Of a stretch of 64,000 nucleotides of DNA, positions 15,516 through 23,546 are shown one piece after another. The notes below the pieces were generated by a model. The model was not told where the DNA came from and searched no databases. It saw only the letters and a list, made by a program, of their open reading frames with translations. Positions within the stretch are counted from its first letter, which is position 1. Every line of letters begins with the position of its first letter. Source of the stretch: Candidatus Merdivicinus intestinigallinarum (GTDB lineage Bacteria; Bacillota; Clostridia; Oscillospirales; Ruminococcaceae); assembly GCA_018713335.1 (NCBI GenBank), contig DVOW01000043.1, positions 1-64,000 on the forward strand. Direction: 5' to 3'. Both the position numbers and the translations under genes were made by a program.

Positions 15516-16073
15516 CTATTCATTGGCGTCCTGAAACAGGCACATACCGAAATAAGTTACAGTGTTAGCGCCGTTGATGTACTTCATCCCCACTTTGGGA
15601 GCCAGCTGGGAAACGGCGACGCCGTAGGCTTCCAAAGAGGACAGGGCTTCCTCCGGGAACCGGCAGGGTTCCTCGTCCAAAATGGCGCAGCGGGCGCAGC
15701 GGCGGCATCCGCCGGCGGAAAGGTGCAGGAAATCCCCATTCCAGATCCCCTTTGTCCGCTGGATGAACTCCCGGCTGTTTTTCTCGTGGGTCTCCCCCGC
15801 GGCCATCATCCCCTCGAAGTCGTAGGAATCCTCCAGCTCCCCGATGCTCTGGTAAACGACTGCCCACTGGTAGCCCTTGGCTTTTTCAATGAGCTCGTTG
15901 ATTTCCCCCACATGAGGCGGACAGGTCCAGCATTTGCCGTACCGTCCGCACTGATTGGCCTCGCAGGCCTTGCGGAAAGCCGGGTCAAACGGGATCTTCT
16001 CCACGGCGATAATGCCGGCGTTGGCAAAGCCGCATTCTTTTGCAATATCACATAAAAAAGAAAAATCTTTCAT
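15516..16073 (-). CDS. DUF2284 metal-binding protein
   Basis: A 185-residue cysteine-rich protein recognisable as DUF2284. The signature NQCGRYGKCWTCPPHVG sits near residues 41-56, and a second Cys cluster GGCRRCARCAILDEEPC near residues 122-138 probably binds metal or an Fe-S cluster. Function unknown; it is often seen beside corrinoid-dependent methyltransferase activators, and here it precedes the RACo gene. AGAGGTG precedes the ATG. It may serve as an electron carrier or cobalamin-related partner, which is inference only. Confidence 0.82.
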   Translation of the reverse strand: MKDFSFLCDIAKECGFANAGIIAVEKIPFDPAFRKACEANQCGRYGKCWTCPPHVGEINELIEKAKGYQWAVVYQSIGELEDSYDFEGMMAAGETHEKNSREFIQRTKGIWNGDFLHLSAGGCRRCARCAILDEEPCRFPEEALSSLEAYGVAVSQLAPKVGMKYINGANTVTYFGMCLFQDANE

Positions 16074-16182
16074 GCTGACAGCACCTCTTTATTATTTATC
16101 CCTCCCTATCATATCGGTTTTTGGGAAAAAGGTCTATCAAATTTTTTGAACTTTTTTCATTTTTTACTGAATCTAACAGAAA

Positions 16183-16206
16183 TCCCCTGCCAAAACCGGC
16201 AGGGGA
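16183..16206 (-). terminator. Terminator of mgtE
   Basis: TCCCCTGCC and GGCAGGGGA form a 9-bp stem with a 6-nt loop just 3' of the mgtE stop; on the minus strand ATTTCTGTT follows. The rest of 16074-16182 shows only AT-rich sequence upstream of the DUF2284 gene. Confidence 0.7.
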
Positions 16207-16211
16207 ACCTT

Positions 16212-17546
16212 TTAGGAAAGATGCAGGATCCAAAGGGCGATGTTGAAATAAATGAAGATGGAGCAGGCGTCCACCACTGTAGTAATCAGGGGCGAAGCCA
16301 TAATGGCCGGGTCTAAGCGGCAGCGTTTGGCGGCCATGGGCAGCAGGCAGCCCATGAGTTTGGACAGGAAGACCGTGGCATACATACTGAGGGCCACAGT
16401 CAGGCCCACCGGCGCCGACTGGTAGCGCAGGAAAATCCAGAAGAAATTCACCGGCGCTAAAACGGCCCCCACCAGCAAGGACACCCGCGCCTCTTTCCAA
16501 ATGACCTTTAGGATATCCCGGGTGCTTACCTCCCCCAGAGCCATGCCCCGGATCACCAGGGTGGAGCTTTGGGAGCCGCAGTTCCCACCGGTATCCATGA
16601 GCATGGGGATAAAGGAAACCAGAAGCGGGATCGCCGCGAAAGCATCCTCATAATGGCTGATGATCTGGCCGGTTAGGATGCCGGAAATCATCAAAAACAA
16701 GAGCCACACCACCCGTTTCCGGGCGTGGACAAACACAGAAGTTTTCAAATACGGCGTTTCGCTGGGCTCCATGGCGGCCATTTTTTCAAAGTCCTCGGTG
16801 TTGGCCTCCTGGATGGCGTCCACCGCGTCGTCTACAGTGATAATGCCCACTAAGCGACGCTCTTTATCCACCACCGGCAGGGCCAGCATATCATATTTCT
16901 GGAACAGCCGCCCAACCTCCTCATCGGAAGCGGTAGTTTCCACACAGATGGGGTTTTCCGTCATCAAATCCCCGATTTTGGCCCCTTCTTCCGCCAAAAG
17001 CAGCTCCCGGACCGCCACGGCCCCTTCCAGAAGACGGCCATCGTCCATGACATAACAGGTATAAACGGTTTCTTTGTCCACCGCTTCCTTTTTGATGCGG
17101 TCGAAGGCCTGCCGGACAGTCATGCTCTTTTTGAGCCCCACATATTCCGTGGTCATAATGCTTCCGGCTGTCCCGTCCTCATACTGCAAAAGGCGGTTCA
17201 AAAGATGGCGGGTATCCGGGTCCGTTACCTTCAGGACGCGTTTGACCACGCTGGCAGGCATTTCCTCCAGCATATCCACCGTGTCGTCCATAAACTGGGA
17301 ATCCAGTACGCCCCGCAGCTCCACGTCTGTCAGGGCGGAAATCACCTGTTCCTGCACCTCCGGGGACATATAGGCGAAAGCCTCGGCTGCCGTTTCCTTG
17401 GGAAGCAGCCGGAACAGCATCACCGTTTCCTCCGGGGACATTTCCTCAAACATCCCGGCAATGTCCACAGGGTTCATCTCTTCCATCACTGCCCGGGCGT
17501 CATGGAATTTCTGGGCGCGGATCAGCTCCAATGCTTTGTTCATCAT
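16212..17546 (-). CDS. mgtE: Magnesium transporter MgtE
   Basis: A 444-residue channel-type Mg2+ transporter. The N-terminal superhelical domain (about 1-125) has repeated short helices (MSPEETVMLFRLLPKE). A CBS-domain pair follows (about 130-250, TAGSIMTTEYVGL and DLMTENPICVETTASDEEVGRLF). The membrane part is about 280-444, five helices, with the pore segment MLMDTGGNCGSQSSTLVIRG. The cytosolic domains bind Mg2+ and close the pore. AAAAGGAGG lies 9 nt before the first of two adjacent ATGs. Upstream is a leader of about 180 nt with small ORFs and alternative hairpins, but no recognisable M-box riboswitch. Confidence 0.95.
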   Translation of the reverse strand: MMNKALELIRAQKFHDARAVMEEMNPVDIAGMFEEMSPEETVMLFRLLPKETAAEAFAYMSPEVQEQVISALTDVELRGVLDSQFMDDTVDMLEEMPASVVKRVLKVTDPDTRHLLNRLLQYEDGTAGSIMTTEYVGLKKSMTVRQAFDRIKKEAVDKETVYTCYVMDDGRLLEGAVAVRELLLAEEGAKIGDLMTENPICVETTASDEEVGRLFQKYDMLALPVVDKERRLVGIITVDDAVDAIQEANTEDFEKMAAMEPSETPYLKTSVFVHARKRVVWLLFLMISGILTGQIISHYEDAFAAIPLLVSFIPMLMDTGGNCGSQSSTLVIRGMALGEVSTRDILKVIWKEARVSLLVGAVLAPVNFFWIFLRYQSAPVGLTVALSMYATVFLSKLMGCLLPMAAKRCRLDPAIMASPLITTVVDACSIFIYFNIALWILHLS

Positions 17547-17607
17547 TGCGTTCAGCCTCCTTTTGGGCGGCTGGACACAGCTCCATCAGCCGGTTCTCAT
17601 TTTCCAT
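17500..17607 (-). CDS. Possible small ORF overlapping the mgtE start
   Basis: A 35-codon frame beginning MENENRLMELCPAA and rich in acidic residues. GGAG lies 7 nt before its ATG. It runs through the mgtE ribosome binding site and ends 45 nt inside mgtE in another frame. If translated, ribosomes on it would hold open, or compete with, the mgtE initiation region. It could equally be fortuitous. Confidence 0.25.
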   Translation of the reverse strand: MENENRLMELCPAAQKEAERNDEQSIGADPRPEIP

Positions 17608-17656
17608 AGTCCAACTCCGTGTTTGGAGCACAGAAAATGAGAATCAGCGGCCGCCC
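17565..17656 (-). promoter_or_regulatory. Alternative-pairing leader element of mgtE
   Basis: The sequence GCCGCCC directly 5' of the mgtE AAAAGGAGG (plus 17565-17571) can pair with GGGCGGC at the 3' end of leader ORF 1 (17650-17656). Alternatively the overlapping CAGCCG (17568-17573) pairs locally with CGGCTG (17587-17592). A separate 11-bp inverted repeat, TTCTCATTTTC / GAAAATGAGAA (17594-17604 with 17633-17643), lies between. The two short pairings exclude each other, as expected of a regulated leader. Regulation by Mg2+ is inferred from the downstream gene. Confidence 0.45.
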
Positions 17657-17700
17657 GTATTCAATTGTTTGTTACTAGGGGGATACGGACTCATATCCAT
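17644..17700 (-). CDS. Candidate leader peptide upstream of mgtE
   Basis: An 18-codon ORF, MDMSPYPPSNKQLNTGGR, with AGAAAGG 10 nt before its ATG. It begins with an Asp followed by three Pro within eight residues. Acidic/Pro-rich leader peptides upstream of enterobacterial Mg2+ transporter genes (mgtL before mgtA) are known to sense low Mg2+ or proline through ribosome stalling; similarity here is only in composition and position. Its last codons contain the strand that can pair with the mgtE ribosome-binding region. Confidence 0.4.
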   Translation of the reverse strand: MDMSPYPPSNKQLNTGGR

Positions 17701-17737
17701 ATTCACTCTGCCTTTCTGCCGGATATCCGGCTCTTTC

Positions 17738-17765
17738 ATTATAACATAAAACGGAAATATGTAAA
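17738..17765 (-). promoter_or_regulatory. Promoter of the mgtE leader and mgtE
   Basis: Minus strand TTTACA (17760-17765), 16-bp spacer, TATAAT (17738-17743). A perfect 14-bp palindrome, GCCGGATATCCGGC (17718-17731), lies in the first part of the transcript, before leader ORF 1. Together these account for most of the 360-nt gap 17547-17906. Confidence 0.75.
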
Positions 17766-17872
17766 GTGTTTTTGAAAAAATTAAAGAAATCCGGCGATAT
17801 TTTTAGATTTTATTCATATTCTCCCGTTTTCCGATAATTTTGGCAAAAATCCTCCGTCAATCAAAAAGAAAA

Positions 17873-17892
17873 AGGCGGGGGATATCCCCGCC
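17873..17892 (-). terminator. Terminator of clpE
   Basis: A perfect 20-bp palindrome (AGGCGGGGAT / ATCCCCGCCT) followed on the minus strand by TTTTTCTTTTTGATT. It lies 14 nt after the clpE stop. Confidence 0.9.
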
Positions 17893-17906
17893 TATGCAAG
17901 ATCCTT

Positions 17907-20207
17907 TTATCCCAGGGAAACCATGACTTCCCCATTTTCCACAGCCAGGAACACGGTTTTCCCGGCGGAAGGAACGCTGGTCAGTAAGGTTGCCGCTTTG
18001 TCCTCCACCTCCCGGCGAATGGTGCTGCGTAAGTCTCTTGCGGCGAACTTCCCGCCCATGGCCTTCTTGGCCAGAAGTTTGGGAACCTCTTCCGTATACT
18101 CTAGCTTCAGGGCGATTTCCGCCAGAGGCGCTTTCATCTCGTTCAGCATGAGCACGGCGATCTTCTCCATATCCGCCTGAGTCAGGGGGTTAAAGACCAC
18201 GATTTCATCCACCCGAGCCATGAATTCCGGCCGCAGGAAGGAGGACAGGCCCTTCATGGCCTTCTCTTTGGCAATGGTCTGCTCCGTCTGGTTGAAGCCC
18301 ACAATACCGGACCTGTCGTTGGAACCGGCGTTGGAGGTCATGACCACCACGGTGTTCTCAAAGTTTACCGTCCGGCCCTGGGCGTCGGTGATGCGGCCTT
18401 CGTCCAGGATTTGGAGAAGGATGTTCATGACGTCGGGATGGGCCTTTTCAATTTCATCGAACAGCACCACCGAATACGGGCGGCGGCGAACTTTTTCCGT
18501 CAGCTGGCCCGCCTCGTCGAAGCCAACATAACCGGGAGGAGAGCCAATCAGCCGGGAAACGGTGTGCTTTTCCATATATTCGGACATATCCACCCGGATT
18601 AAGGGGTCGGTTTTGTCGTCAAACAGCTCATCCGCCAAGACCTTCACCAATTCCGTTTTTCCAACACCGGTGGGCCCCACGAAAATGAAGGAGGCCGGGC
18701 GGCGCTTGCTGTTCAAATGAACCTTGGAACGGCGGATAGCGGCGGTTACGGCGCGGATGGCCTCATCCTGGCCGATGATCCGGGCTTTCAGGTGTTCCTC
18801 CAGCTTGGCCAGCCGGGCAAACTCGCTTTCGCTGACCTTTTCCGCCGGGATGCCGGTCCAAAGCTCTACAACCTTGGCCACATCGTCCATGGTGACCCGC
18901 ACATCCTTGATTTTGGGTTCCAGCTCCTTGAGCTTCTCTTTTACCACAATAATATCGGCTTTTGCTTTGGCCAGGGCCTCATAATTGGGGTTTTCCGTTT
19001 CCTGTTCCAGCTCCTGCTGGCGGTCGTAAAGCTCTTTCAGCTGTTTGTTGAGCTTCTCGTAATCGGTAAGGATGGTGCTCTTGATGGAGGCGCAGGCCGC
19101 CGATTCATCCAACAGGTCGATGGCCTTATCCGGCAGGAAGCGGTCGGTGATATACCGTTCGGAAAGATGGGCGCAGGCCTCCAGGATCTCATCCGGAATC
19201 AGCACCTTGTGGTGGTTCTGGTAATATTCCCGGATCCCTTTCAGCACCTCAATGGTCTGGGCGATGGTGGGTTCTTCCACCTTCACCGGCTGGAAGCGGC
19301 GTTCCAGGGCAGAATCCTTTTCAATATATTTGCGGTACTCGCCGTAGGTGGTGGCGCCGATGACCTGGATCTCCCCCCGGGACAGGGCCGGCTTCAGGAT
19401 GTTGGCGGCGCTCATGGAGCCTTCTGCGTCGCCGGTGCCCACCAGAGTGTGCACCTCGTCAATAAAGAGAATCACGTTGCCGCGCTTTTTCACTTCCTCA
19501 ATGAGGCCTTTCACCCGGCTTTCAAACTGGCCCCGGAACTGGGTCCCGGCCACCAGGGCGGTCAGGTCCAGCAAATACACTTCTTTGTCCAGCAGCCGGA
19601 AGGGGACGTCCCCGCTGACGATCCGCTGGGCGATGCCCTCGGCGATGGCGGTTTTGCCGACGCCCGGTTCACCGATCAGGCAGGGGTTGTTCTTCTGGCG
19701 GCGGCTGAGGATCTGCACCACCCGGTAAATCTCCTGGTCCCGGCCGATGATCCGGTCCATCTGCCCGTCCCGGGCCTTTTCGGTCAGGTTGGTGCAGAAA
19801 TTCTCCAAAAAGCTCTTTTTCCGCTTGTCAGTTTTTTCCTGACGGGAACGGTGGGTTTCTTCGTGGTCCGCCGGTTCCGCCGTGTAGGGGGTCAGACCGC
19901 TTTCGGACTCCTCCTCGCTTTCCCCGGAACTGCCGAAGAGCTTCTGGAACAGGGTGGGCATGGTGTCCGCCCCGCCGGGCTCAAACATTTCCGAACCCAG
20001 ATCCCCAAAGGAATCCAGCTGCTCATCCAGTTTATCCAAATCCTCCTGGGTGATCCCCATGCTGTCCATCATGGACTTCACCTGGGGCAGCCCCAGCTCG
20101 GAGGCGCATTTCAGGCAGTAGCCCTCGTTAATCATTTCTTTCCCGTCAAATTTCGCAACAAAAAGCATCGCCGGACGCTTTTTGCATTTACAGCACATCA
20201 TATCCAT
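17907..20207 (-). CDS. clpE: ClpE-type AAA+ unfoldase, ATPase subunit of Clp protease
   Basis: A 766-residue protein with two AAA+ modules. The N terminus has a zinc-finger-like pair, CCKCKKRP (residues 5-12) and YCLKCASELG, the ClpE hallmark in place of the ClpC N-domain. An acidic linker follows, then AAA-1 (Walker A GEPGVGKTA, Walker B LFIDEVHTL), a coiled-coil middle domain (about 400-460), and AAA-2 (GPTGVGKTE, VLFDEIEKAHPDV). ClpE unfolds stress-damaged proteins and feeds them to ClpP. No CtsR-type direct heptad repeat is evident upstream. A TATAAT overlaps the end of pgsA but lacks a good -35. It is the last gene of the leftward run. Confidence 0.93.
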   Translation of the reverse strand: MDMMCCKCKKRPAMLFVAKFDGKEMINEGYCLKCASELGLPQVKSMMDSMGITQEDLDKLDEQLDSFGDLGSEMFEPGGADTMPTLFQKLFGSSGESEEESESGLTPYTAEPADHEETHRSRQEKTDKRKKSFLENFCTNLTEKARDGQMDRIIGRDQEIYRVVQILSRRQKNNPCLIGEPGVGKTAIAEGIAQRIVSGDVPFRLLDKEVYLLDLTALVAGTQFRGQFESRVKGLIEEVKKRGNVILFIDEVHTLVGTGDAEGSMSAANILKPALSRGEIQVIGATTYGEYRKYIEKDSALERRFQPVKVEEPTIAQTIEVLKGIREYYQNHHKVLIPDEILEACAHLSERYITDRFLPDKAIDLLDESAACASIKSTILTDYEKLNKQLKELYDRQQELEQETENPNYEALAKAKADIIVVKEKLKELEPKIKDVRVTMDDVAKVVELWTGIPAEKVSESEFARLAKLEEHLKARIIGQDEAIRAVTAAIRRSKVHLNSKRRPASFIFVGPTGVGKTELVKVLADELFDDKTDPLIRVDMSEYMEKHTVSRLIGSPPGYVGFDEAGQLTEKVRRRPYSVVLFDEIEKAHPDVMNILLQILDEGRITDAQGRTVNFENTVVVMTSNAGSNDRSGIVGFNQTEQTIAKEKAMKGLSSFLRPEFMARVDEIVVFNPLTQADMEKIAVLMLNEMKAPLAEIALKLEYTEEVPKLLAKKAMGGKFAARDLRSTIRREVEDKAATLLTSVPSAGKTVFLAVENGEVMVSLG

Positions 20208-20269
20208 TCTATCGTATGGTCCTTTCCTGGAAATCTACAATCGTTGTATAGAATACTCCATACTATTTA

Positions 20270-20803
20270 TTATAATTGTTTTTTATGATGATTAATCTCT
20301 TTTAAGTAAAAAATAAATGACAAAATAATGAAAACCAGCGGCGGGAGCATCAAAATGACAATGGCCGTGTTGGAAATCCCCGGGAACAGCATTACGGCGA
20401 ACATCAATACATAAAGGAACACAGTGGCGGCTTTCCCGTACCATTTGGCCGCGATAGAATTCCGCCAGGACTTCAGGGAAACAAAGCCGATGGAAATGAG
20501 CACGATTTCCTTTACCGCGTAAATCCCAAACAGGATCCACAAAATCGGGTGCCGCAGCGCCAAGCAGATGACTACGGCGGCAATGGTCAGCTTGTCTGCC
20601 ACCGGGTCCAAAAAACGGCCCAAAGGTGTAATCATATCAAATTTCCGGGCAATCATCCCGTCCGCCACATCGGTAAGCCCCGACAGGGCCAGCAGCACGA
20701 TGGGCCAGTAAAAGCCTTCGGGCGGGACGGTCCAGTAAACATAGACAAAGCACGGCACCAGCAGGATGCGCAGGGTCGTCAGCAGGTTTGGAATGTTTTT
20801 CAT
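20270..20803 (-). CDS. pgsA: CDP-diacylglycerol-glycerol-3-phosphate 3-phosphatidyltransferase
   Basis: A 177-residue membrane enzyme of phosphatidylglycerol synthesis. The CDP-alcohol phosphotransferase signature is complete: DVADGMIAR followed by GRFLDPVADK (about residues 45-72), with the four metal-binding Asp. Several hydrophobic helices span the rest (for example VFLYVLMFAVMLFPGI), and the protein ends in a basic tail. It makes phosphatidylglycerol phosphate from CDP-diacylglycerol and glycerol-3-phosphate at the cytoplasmic membrane. 27 nt separate it from cvpA upstream, consistent with one transcript. Confidence 0.93.
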   Translation of the reverse strand: MKNIPNLLTTLRILLVPCFVYVYWTVPPEGFYWPIVLLALSGLTDVADGMIARKFDMITPLGRFLDPVADKLTIAAVVICLALRHPILWILFGIYAVKEIVLISIGFVSLKSWRNSIAAKWYGKAATVFLYVLMFAVMLFPGISNTAIVILMLPPLVFIILSFIFYLKEINHHKKQL

Positions 20804-20830
20804 ATGGTCCGCTTTCGCGTTTCTTCCCTT

Positions 20831-21559
20831 CTATAACGAAATGGTGGGGAGGGTATTCAGCATAAAGCTGTAGAACCGGCCGAAAATCAAAGCATCCTCC
20901 ATGGTTTCCCGGTTCAGCCAGGAGAATCCGCCCGAAATGTCCAGGACAAAATGGATAGCAATGACGATCACGTACCAGATCACAGCCGCCTCCACCAGTC
21001 CCATGGCCCCGCCCAGCAGGGCGTTCAGCGGCCCCACCAGGGGGATGCGGCGCACGCCTCGGAGTATTTTTCCCAAGCTCCGGACCAGGATCATCACCGC
21101 GCCAAACAGAATGAGGAAGCAAATGCCGTTGAGCATGGTGACAATTAACGGATGCAGCACGCTTTCCATCAAAACAGAGGACAGCTGTTCCGCGGAATCC
21201 TGGGCGGCGCCCCCAAGCTGGAGGGCCAGGCTGTCGGCGCTGGCGCCGGAAGCCGTCAGGAGCCGCTGGACCATAGAGGGCAGGCTGTCAATGATCAGCT
21301 GTATATTTTCGGCCAGGTCCCCGCCTTCCGCGCTGCTTAAAATGGCGGTTTCCAGGGCGGACGATAAGCTGTCCCGGAAAAACAGCTGGTAACAGGCCTC
21401 CGATAAGATCCGGCTGCCGGCAAAGGCCACGATCCCTGCGGCTAAAAAGCCTACCGCATGGACAGCCGCCTGTAAAAATCCCCGCCGGTAGCTTTTATAC
21501 ACCATCCAACAGACGCTGACCGCAAAGCAGACGTCTAAAATCAAGGCGGTTATGTTCAT
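20831..21559 (-). CDS. CvpA family membrane protein
   Basis: A 242-residue protein. Hydrophobic segments at the N terminus (LILDVCFAVSVCWMVY), at about 30-50 (AVGFLAAGIVAFAGS), at 145-165 (ICFLILFGAVMILV) and at 185-205 (GGAMGLVEAAVIWYVIVIAI) match the CvpA fold. The GxxRG-like Tyr/Arg motif YKSYRRGFLQA after helix 1 is conserved. CvpA proteins are implicated in envelope stress, biofilm or secretion; the mechanism is unclear. The central region (about 60-135) is a long soluble insertion. It overlaps the upstream DUF5711 gene by 4 nt (ATGA). Confidence 0.8.
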   Translation of the reverse strand: MNITALILDVCFAVSVCWMVYKSYRRGFLQAAVHAVGFLAAGIVAFAGSRILSEACYQLFFRDSLSSALETAILSSAEGGDLAENIQLIIDSLPSMVQRLLTASGASADSLALQLGGAAQDSAEQLSSVLMESVLHPLIVTMLNGICFLILFGAVMILVRSLGKILRGVRRIPLVGPLNALLGGAMGLVEAAVIWYVIVIAIHFVLDISGGFSWLNRETMEDALIFGRFYSFMLNTLPTISL

Positions 21560-22782
21560 GAATTCTCCTCCTCTTCCGCGGATGAGTCTGTGTGTTCCCG
21601 CAAATCCGTCCGATTCAGCTGGCTGGGACTCATCAGATAGAGGGAATCCCCGCTGCGGCTCACCTGGAACACCTCGCTGGACACCGTATGGGAGCCTTGC
21701 TGCTCCAGCTTGCTGGAATACCAGAGCACTCCGTTCCCGGTCAGGAGGCAGACGCCGTCCTCTTGGAGGGAGCAGTCCAGCACAGAGCTTTGCACCATCT
21801 GCTCCGTCCTATCCCCATTAGCGGAAACGAGGGAAACCGCGGAGGACACTTCACTGGCTCCGGAATTGATTAATAAAGTGGCGCTGTCGCTGAACTGGTA
21901 CCGCCTCAGCTGCTGAAGATAAGGGATCTGCCGCTGCTCGGAAAGGTCGGCGGACACCACCCCAAGGAAGCTGTCGGTGACCAGATGGATCTGCCCGTCC
22001 GCCTTGACATGGACTGCCACCGGCAGGGCGTCTTTGTAATCCACGCTGCCCACTTCCTCTTCTTTTTCAATATCCAGCAGGTGGATCCTGGAAACCATGG
22101 CGCCGTCGTTCTGGAACAGCACGCTGGCAACCGCCAGGTACCGGTCGTCCTGGGAAAAGGCCACGTCCACCACCTGTTCCAGGGAATACCAGGTGAGAAG
22201 CTCCTGACCGGATTTGTCATACACCGTGACGCTGGCGGCGTAATGGGGGTCGGCAGCAACCAGGGCAAAGTGGGATTGATAGCCGCAGGCCCCGGCCTGA
22301 ATGGAAGCGGTGGTCCGGCCGCTTACAAGGGAACCTTTTTCGTTTTCCATCCGGTAGCCATAGCCGCCCCGGTCGTACAGGAGAAACTGTTCATGGCCAA
22401 TGCGCAGCACCGGGTTCGTAAAACTGTGGACAAACTGATTGGGGACGGAGCCGTCCGGGTGGATCACCAGCAGTTCCTCATCGGTCAGCAGAAGGGTCCC
22501 ATCCTGAAAGGGCTCCAGCTCCAGCGGGGTCACCGAGTCCAGGGAAATGGGGAAGCTCCCGGTCTGGACAGAGGTTTCCTGGGACACCGTCTGGGAGTTT
22601 GGGGACTGGTACATCAGCTCTCCCAGGTCGTATTTCTGGTAAAAATACACGCCCCCCACTGCCGCCAGCAGAAGGACCACCGCTACCATGACCCGGATCA
22701 GCCGGTGGACAGCCTTTTCCCGTTTTTTCTTTTTCCGGTATTCTTCAATATCGTAAGTGACTTTATCCTTGTTCTTTTTCAA
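21556..22782 (-). CDS. DUF5711 family membrane-anchored beta-propeller protein
   Basis: A 408-residue protein. A basic cytoplasmic head (YRKKKKREKAVHR) is followed by one transmembrane helix (about 29-48, VMVAVVLLLAAVGGVYF). An extracellular domain of repeated beta-blades follows (TLLLTDEELLVIHPDG, FLLYDRGGYGYRM, LAVASVLFQND). It resembles DUF5711, a propeller-like family of unknown function found next to CvpA genes in Clostridia. The pairing here (4-nt overlap with cvpA) supports a joint envelope role. An acidic, low-complexity C terminus ends the protein. No catalytic residues recognised. Confidence 0.7.
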   Translation of the reverse strand: MKKNKDKVTYDIEEYRKKKKREKAVHRLIRVMVAVVLLLAAVGGVYFYQKYDLGELMYQSPNSQTVSQETSVQTGSFPISLDSVTPLELEPFQDGTLLLTDEELLVIHPDGSVPNQFVHSFTNPVLRIGHEQFLLYDRGGYGYRMENEKGSLVSGRTTASIQAGACGYQSHFALVAADPHYAASVTVYDKSGQELLTWYSLEQVVDVAFSQDDRYLAVASVLFQNDGAMVSRIHLLDIEKEEEVGSVDYKDALPVAVHVKADGQIHLVTDSFLGVVSADLSEQRQIPYLQQLRRYQFSDSATLLINSGASEVSSAVSLVSANGDRTEQMVQSSVLDCSLQEDGVCLLTGNGVLWYSSKLEQQGSHTVSSEVFQVSRSGDSLYLMSPSQLNRTDLREHTDSSAEEEENS

Positions 22783-23542
22783 AGCATCCTCCTGTCAGGG
22801 CATCCGGGGCGTAAATCACCCGGTTCAGGTACAGCCCGGCGGCTGGCGCCGTAACGCCCGCCTGGTTCCGGTCCTTGGAGGCCAGAATCCGGGTGATGTC
22901 CCCTTCTTTGAGCCGCCCCAGGTCCGCGAGAAGCAAAGTTCCCACCATGATCCGCACCATATTGTAAAGGAACCCGCTGCCCATGACGCGGAATTCCACC
23001 AGATCCCCCTGCCTGGTCACGGAGGCTTCCGCCATCCGCCGGATGGTATCGTAGGTTTTTCCGCCGGAACTGCAAAAGCCGATAAAATCGTGCTCCCCCA
23101 AAAATTCCCGGGCGCACCGGTCCATGAGCTTTTCGTCCAGACGGCGGCGGTTATGGAGGGCCATCCCCTCCAAAAAAGGGTTCCGCACCGGCGCGTCCCA
23201 GATTTTGTAGAGATATTCCTTATACTGGACACTGTACCGGGCATGGAAATCCATGGGCACTTCCCGGCAGCTTAAAATGGCGATATCGTTGGGCAGGCAG
23301 TTGTTCAGCGCGATCACCGCGGCTTTTTCCGGGATGCCGGATTCAGTCACCATGTGGAAAAAATACTGGTTGGCGTGGACGCCGGTATCGGTGCGGGAAC
23401 AGCCCACGATCCCCTCCCGTTTCTTAAAAACGATTTCGATGGCGTTTTGGAGCACCTCCGCCACAGTCAGGGCGTTCTGCTGCACCTGGTAACCGTGATA
23501 GGCCGTGCCCCGGTAAGCGATTTCAAACAGCAGCTTCCGCAT
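22763..23542 (-). CDS. truA: tRNA pseudouridine synthase A
   Basis: About 259 residues. The start at 23542 gives the canonical N terminus MRKLLFEIAYRGTAYHGYQVQ. The catalytic Asp is in GCSRTDTGVHA (about residue 58). C-terminal family motifs include FLYNMVRIMVGTLL. The enzyme converts uridines 38-40 of the tRNA anticodon arm to pseudouridine. The start lies 4 nt after the ecfT stop, suggesting coupled translation; its 3' end overlaps the DUF5711 start by 20 nt. The ecfA1-ecfA2-ecfT-truA order is a common Firmicutes arrangement. Confidence 0.94.
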   Translation of the reverse strand: MRKLLFEIAYRGTAYHGYQVQQNALTVAEVLQNAIEIVFKKREGIVGCSRTDTGVHANQYFFHMVTESGIPEKAAVIALNNCLPNDIAILSCREVPMDFHARYSVQYKEYLYKIWDAPVRNPFLEGMALHNRRRLDEKLMDRCAREFLGEHDFIGFCSSGGKTYDTIRRMAEASVTRQGDLVEFRVMGSGFLYNMVRIMVGTLLLADLGRLKEGDITRILASKDRNQAGVTAPAAGLYLNRVIYAPDALTGGCFEKEQG

Positions 23543-23546
23543 AGGC

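Noticed and set aside
17547-17765. M-box (ykoK) magnesium riboswitch upstream of mgtE
   Set aside because: None of the conserved M-box sequence blocks was seen; the leader has short ORFs and simple hairpins instead.
18717-20288. 523-codon plus-strand frame
   Set aside because: Antisense to clpE, whose motifs are complete; the frame is open only because of the GC-rich codon pattern.
20208-20300. CtsR operator before clpE
   Set aside because: No direct repeat of the CtsR heptad (GGTCAAA-like) is present; only a weak imperfect palindrome.
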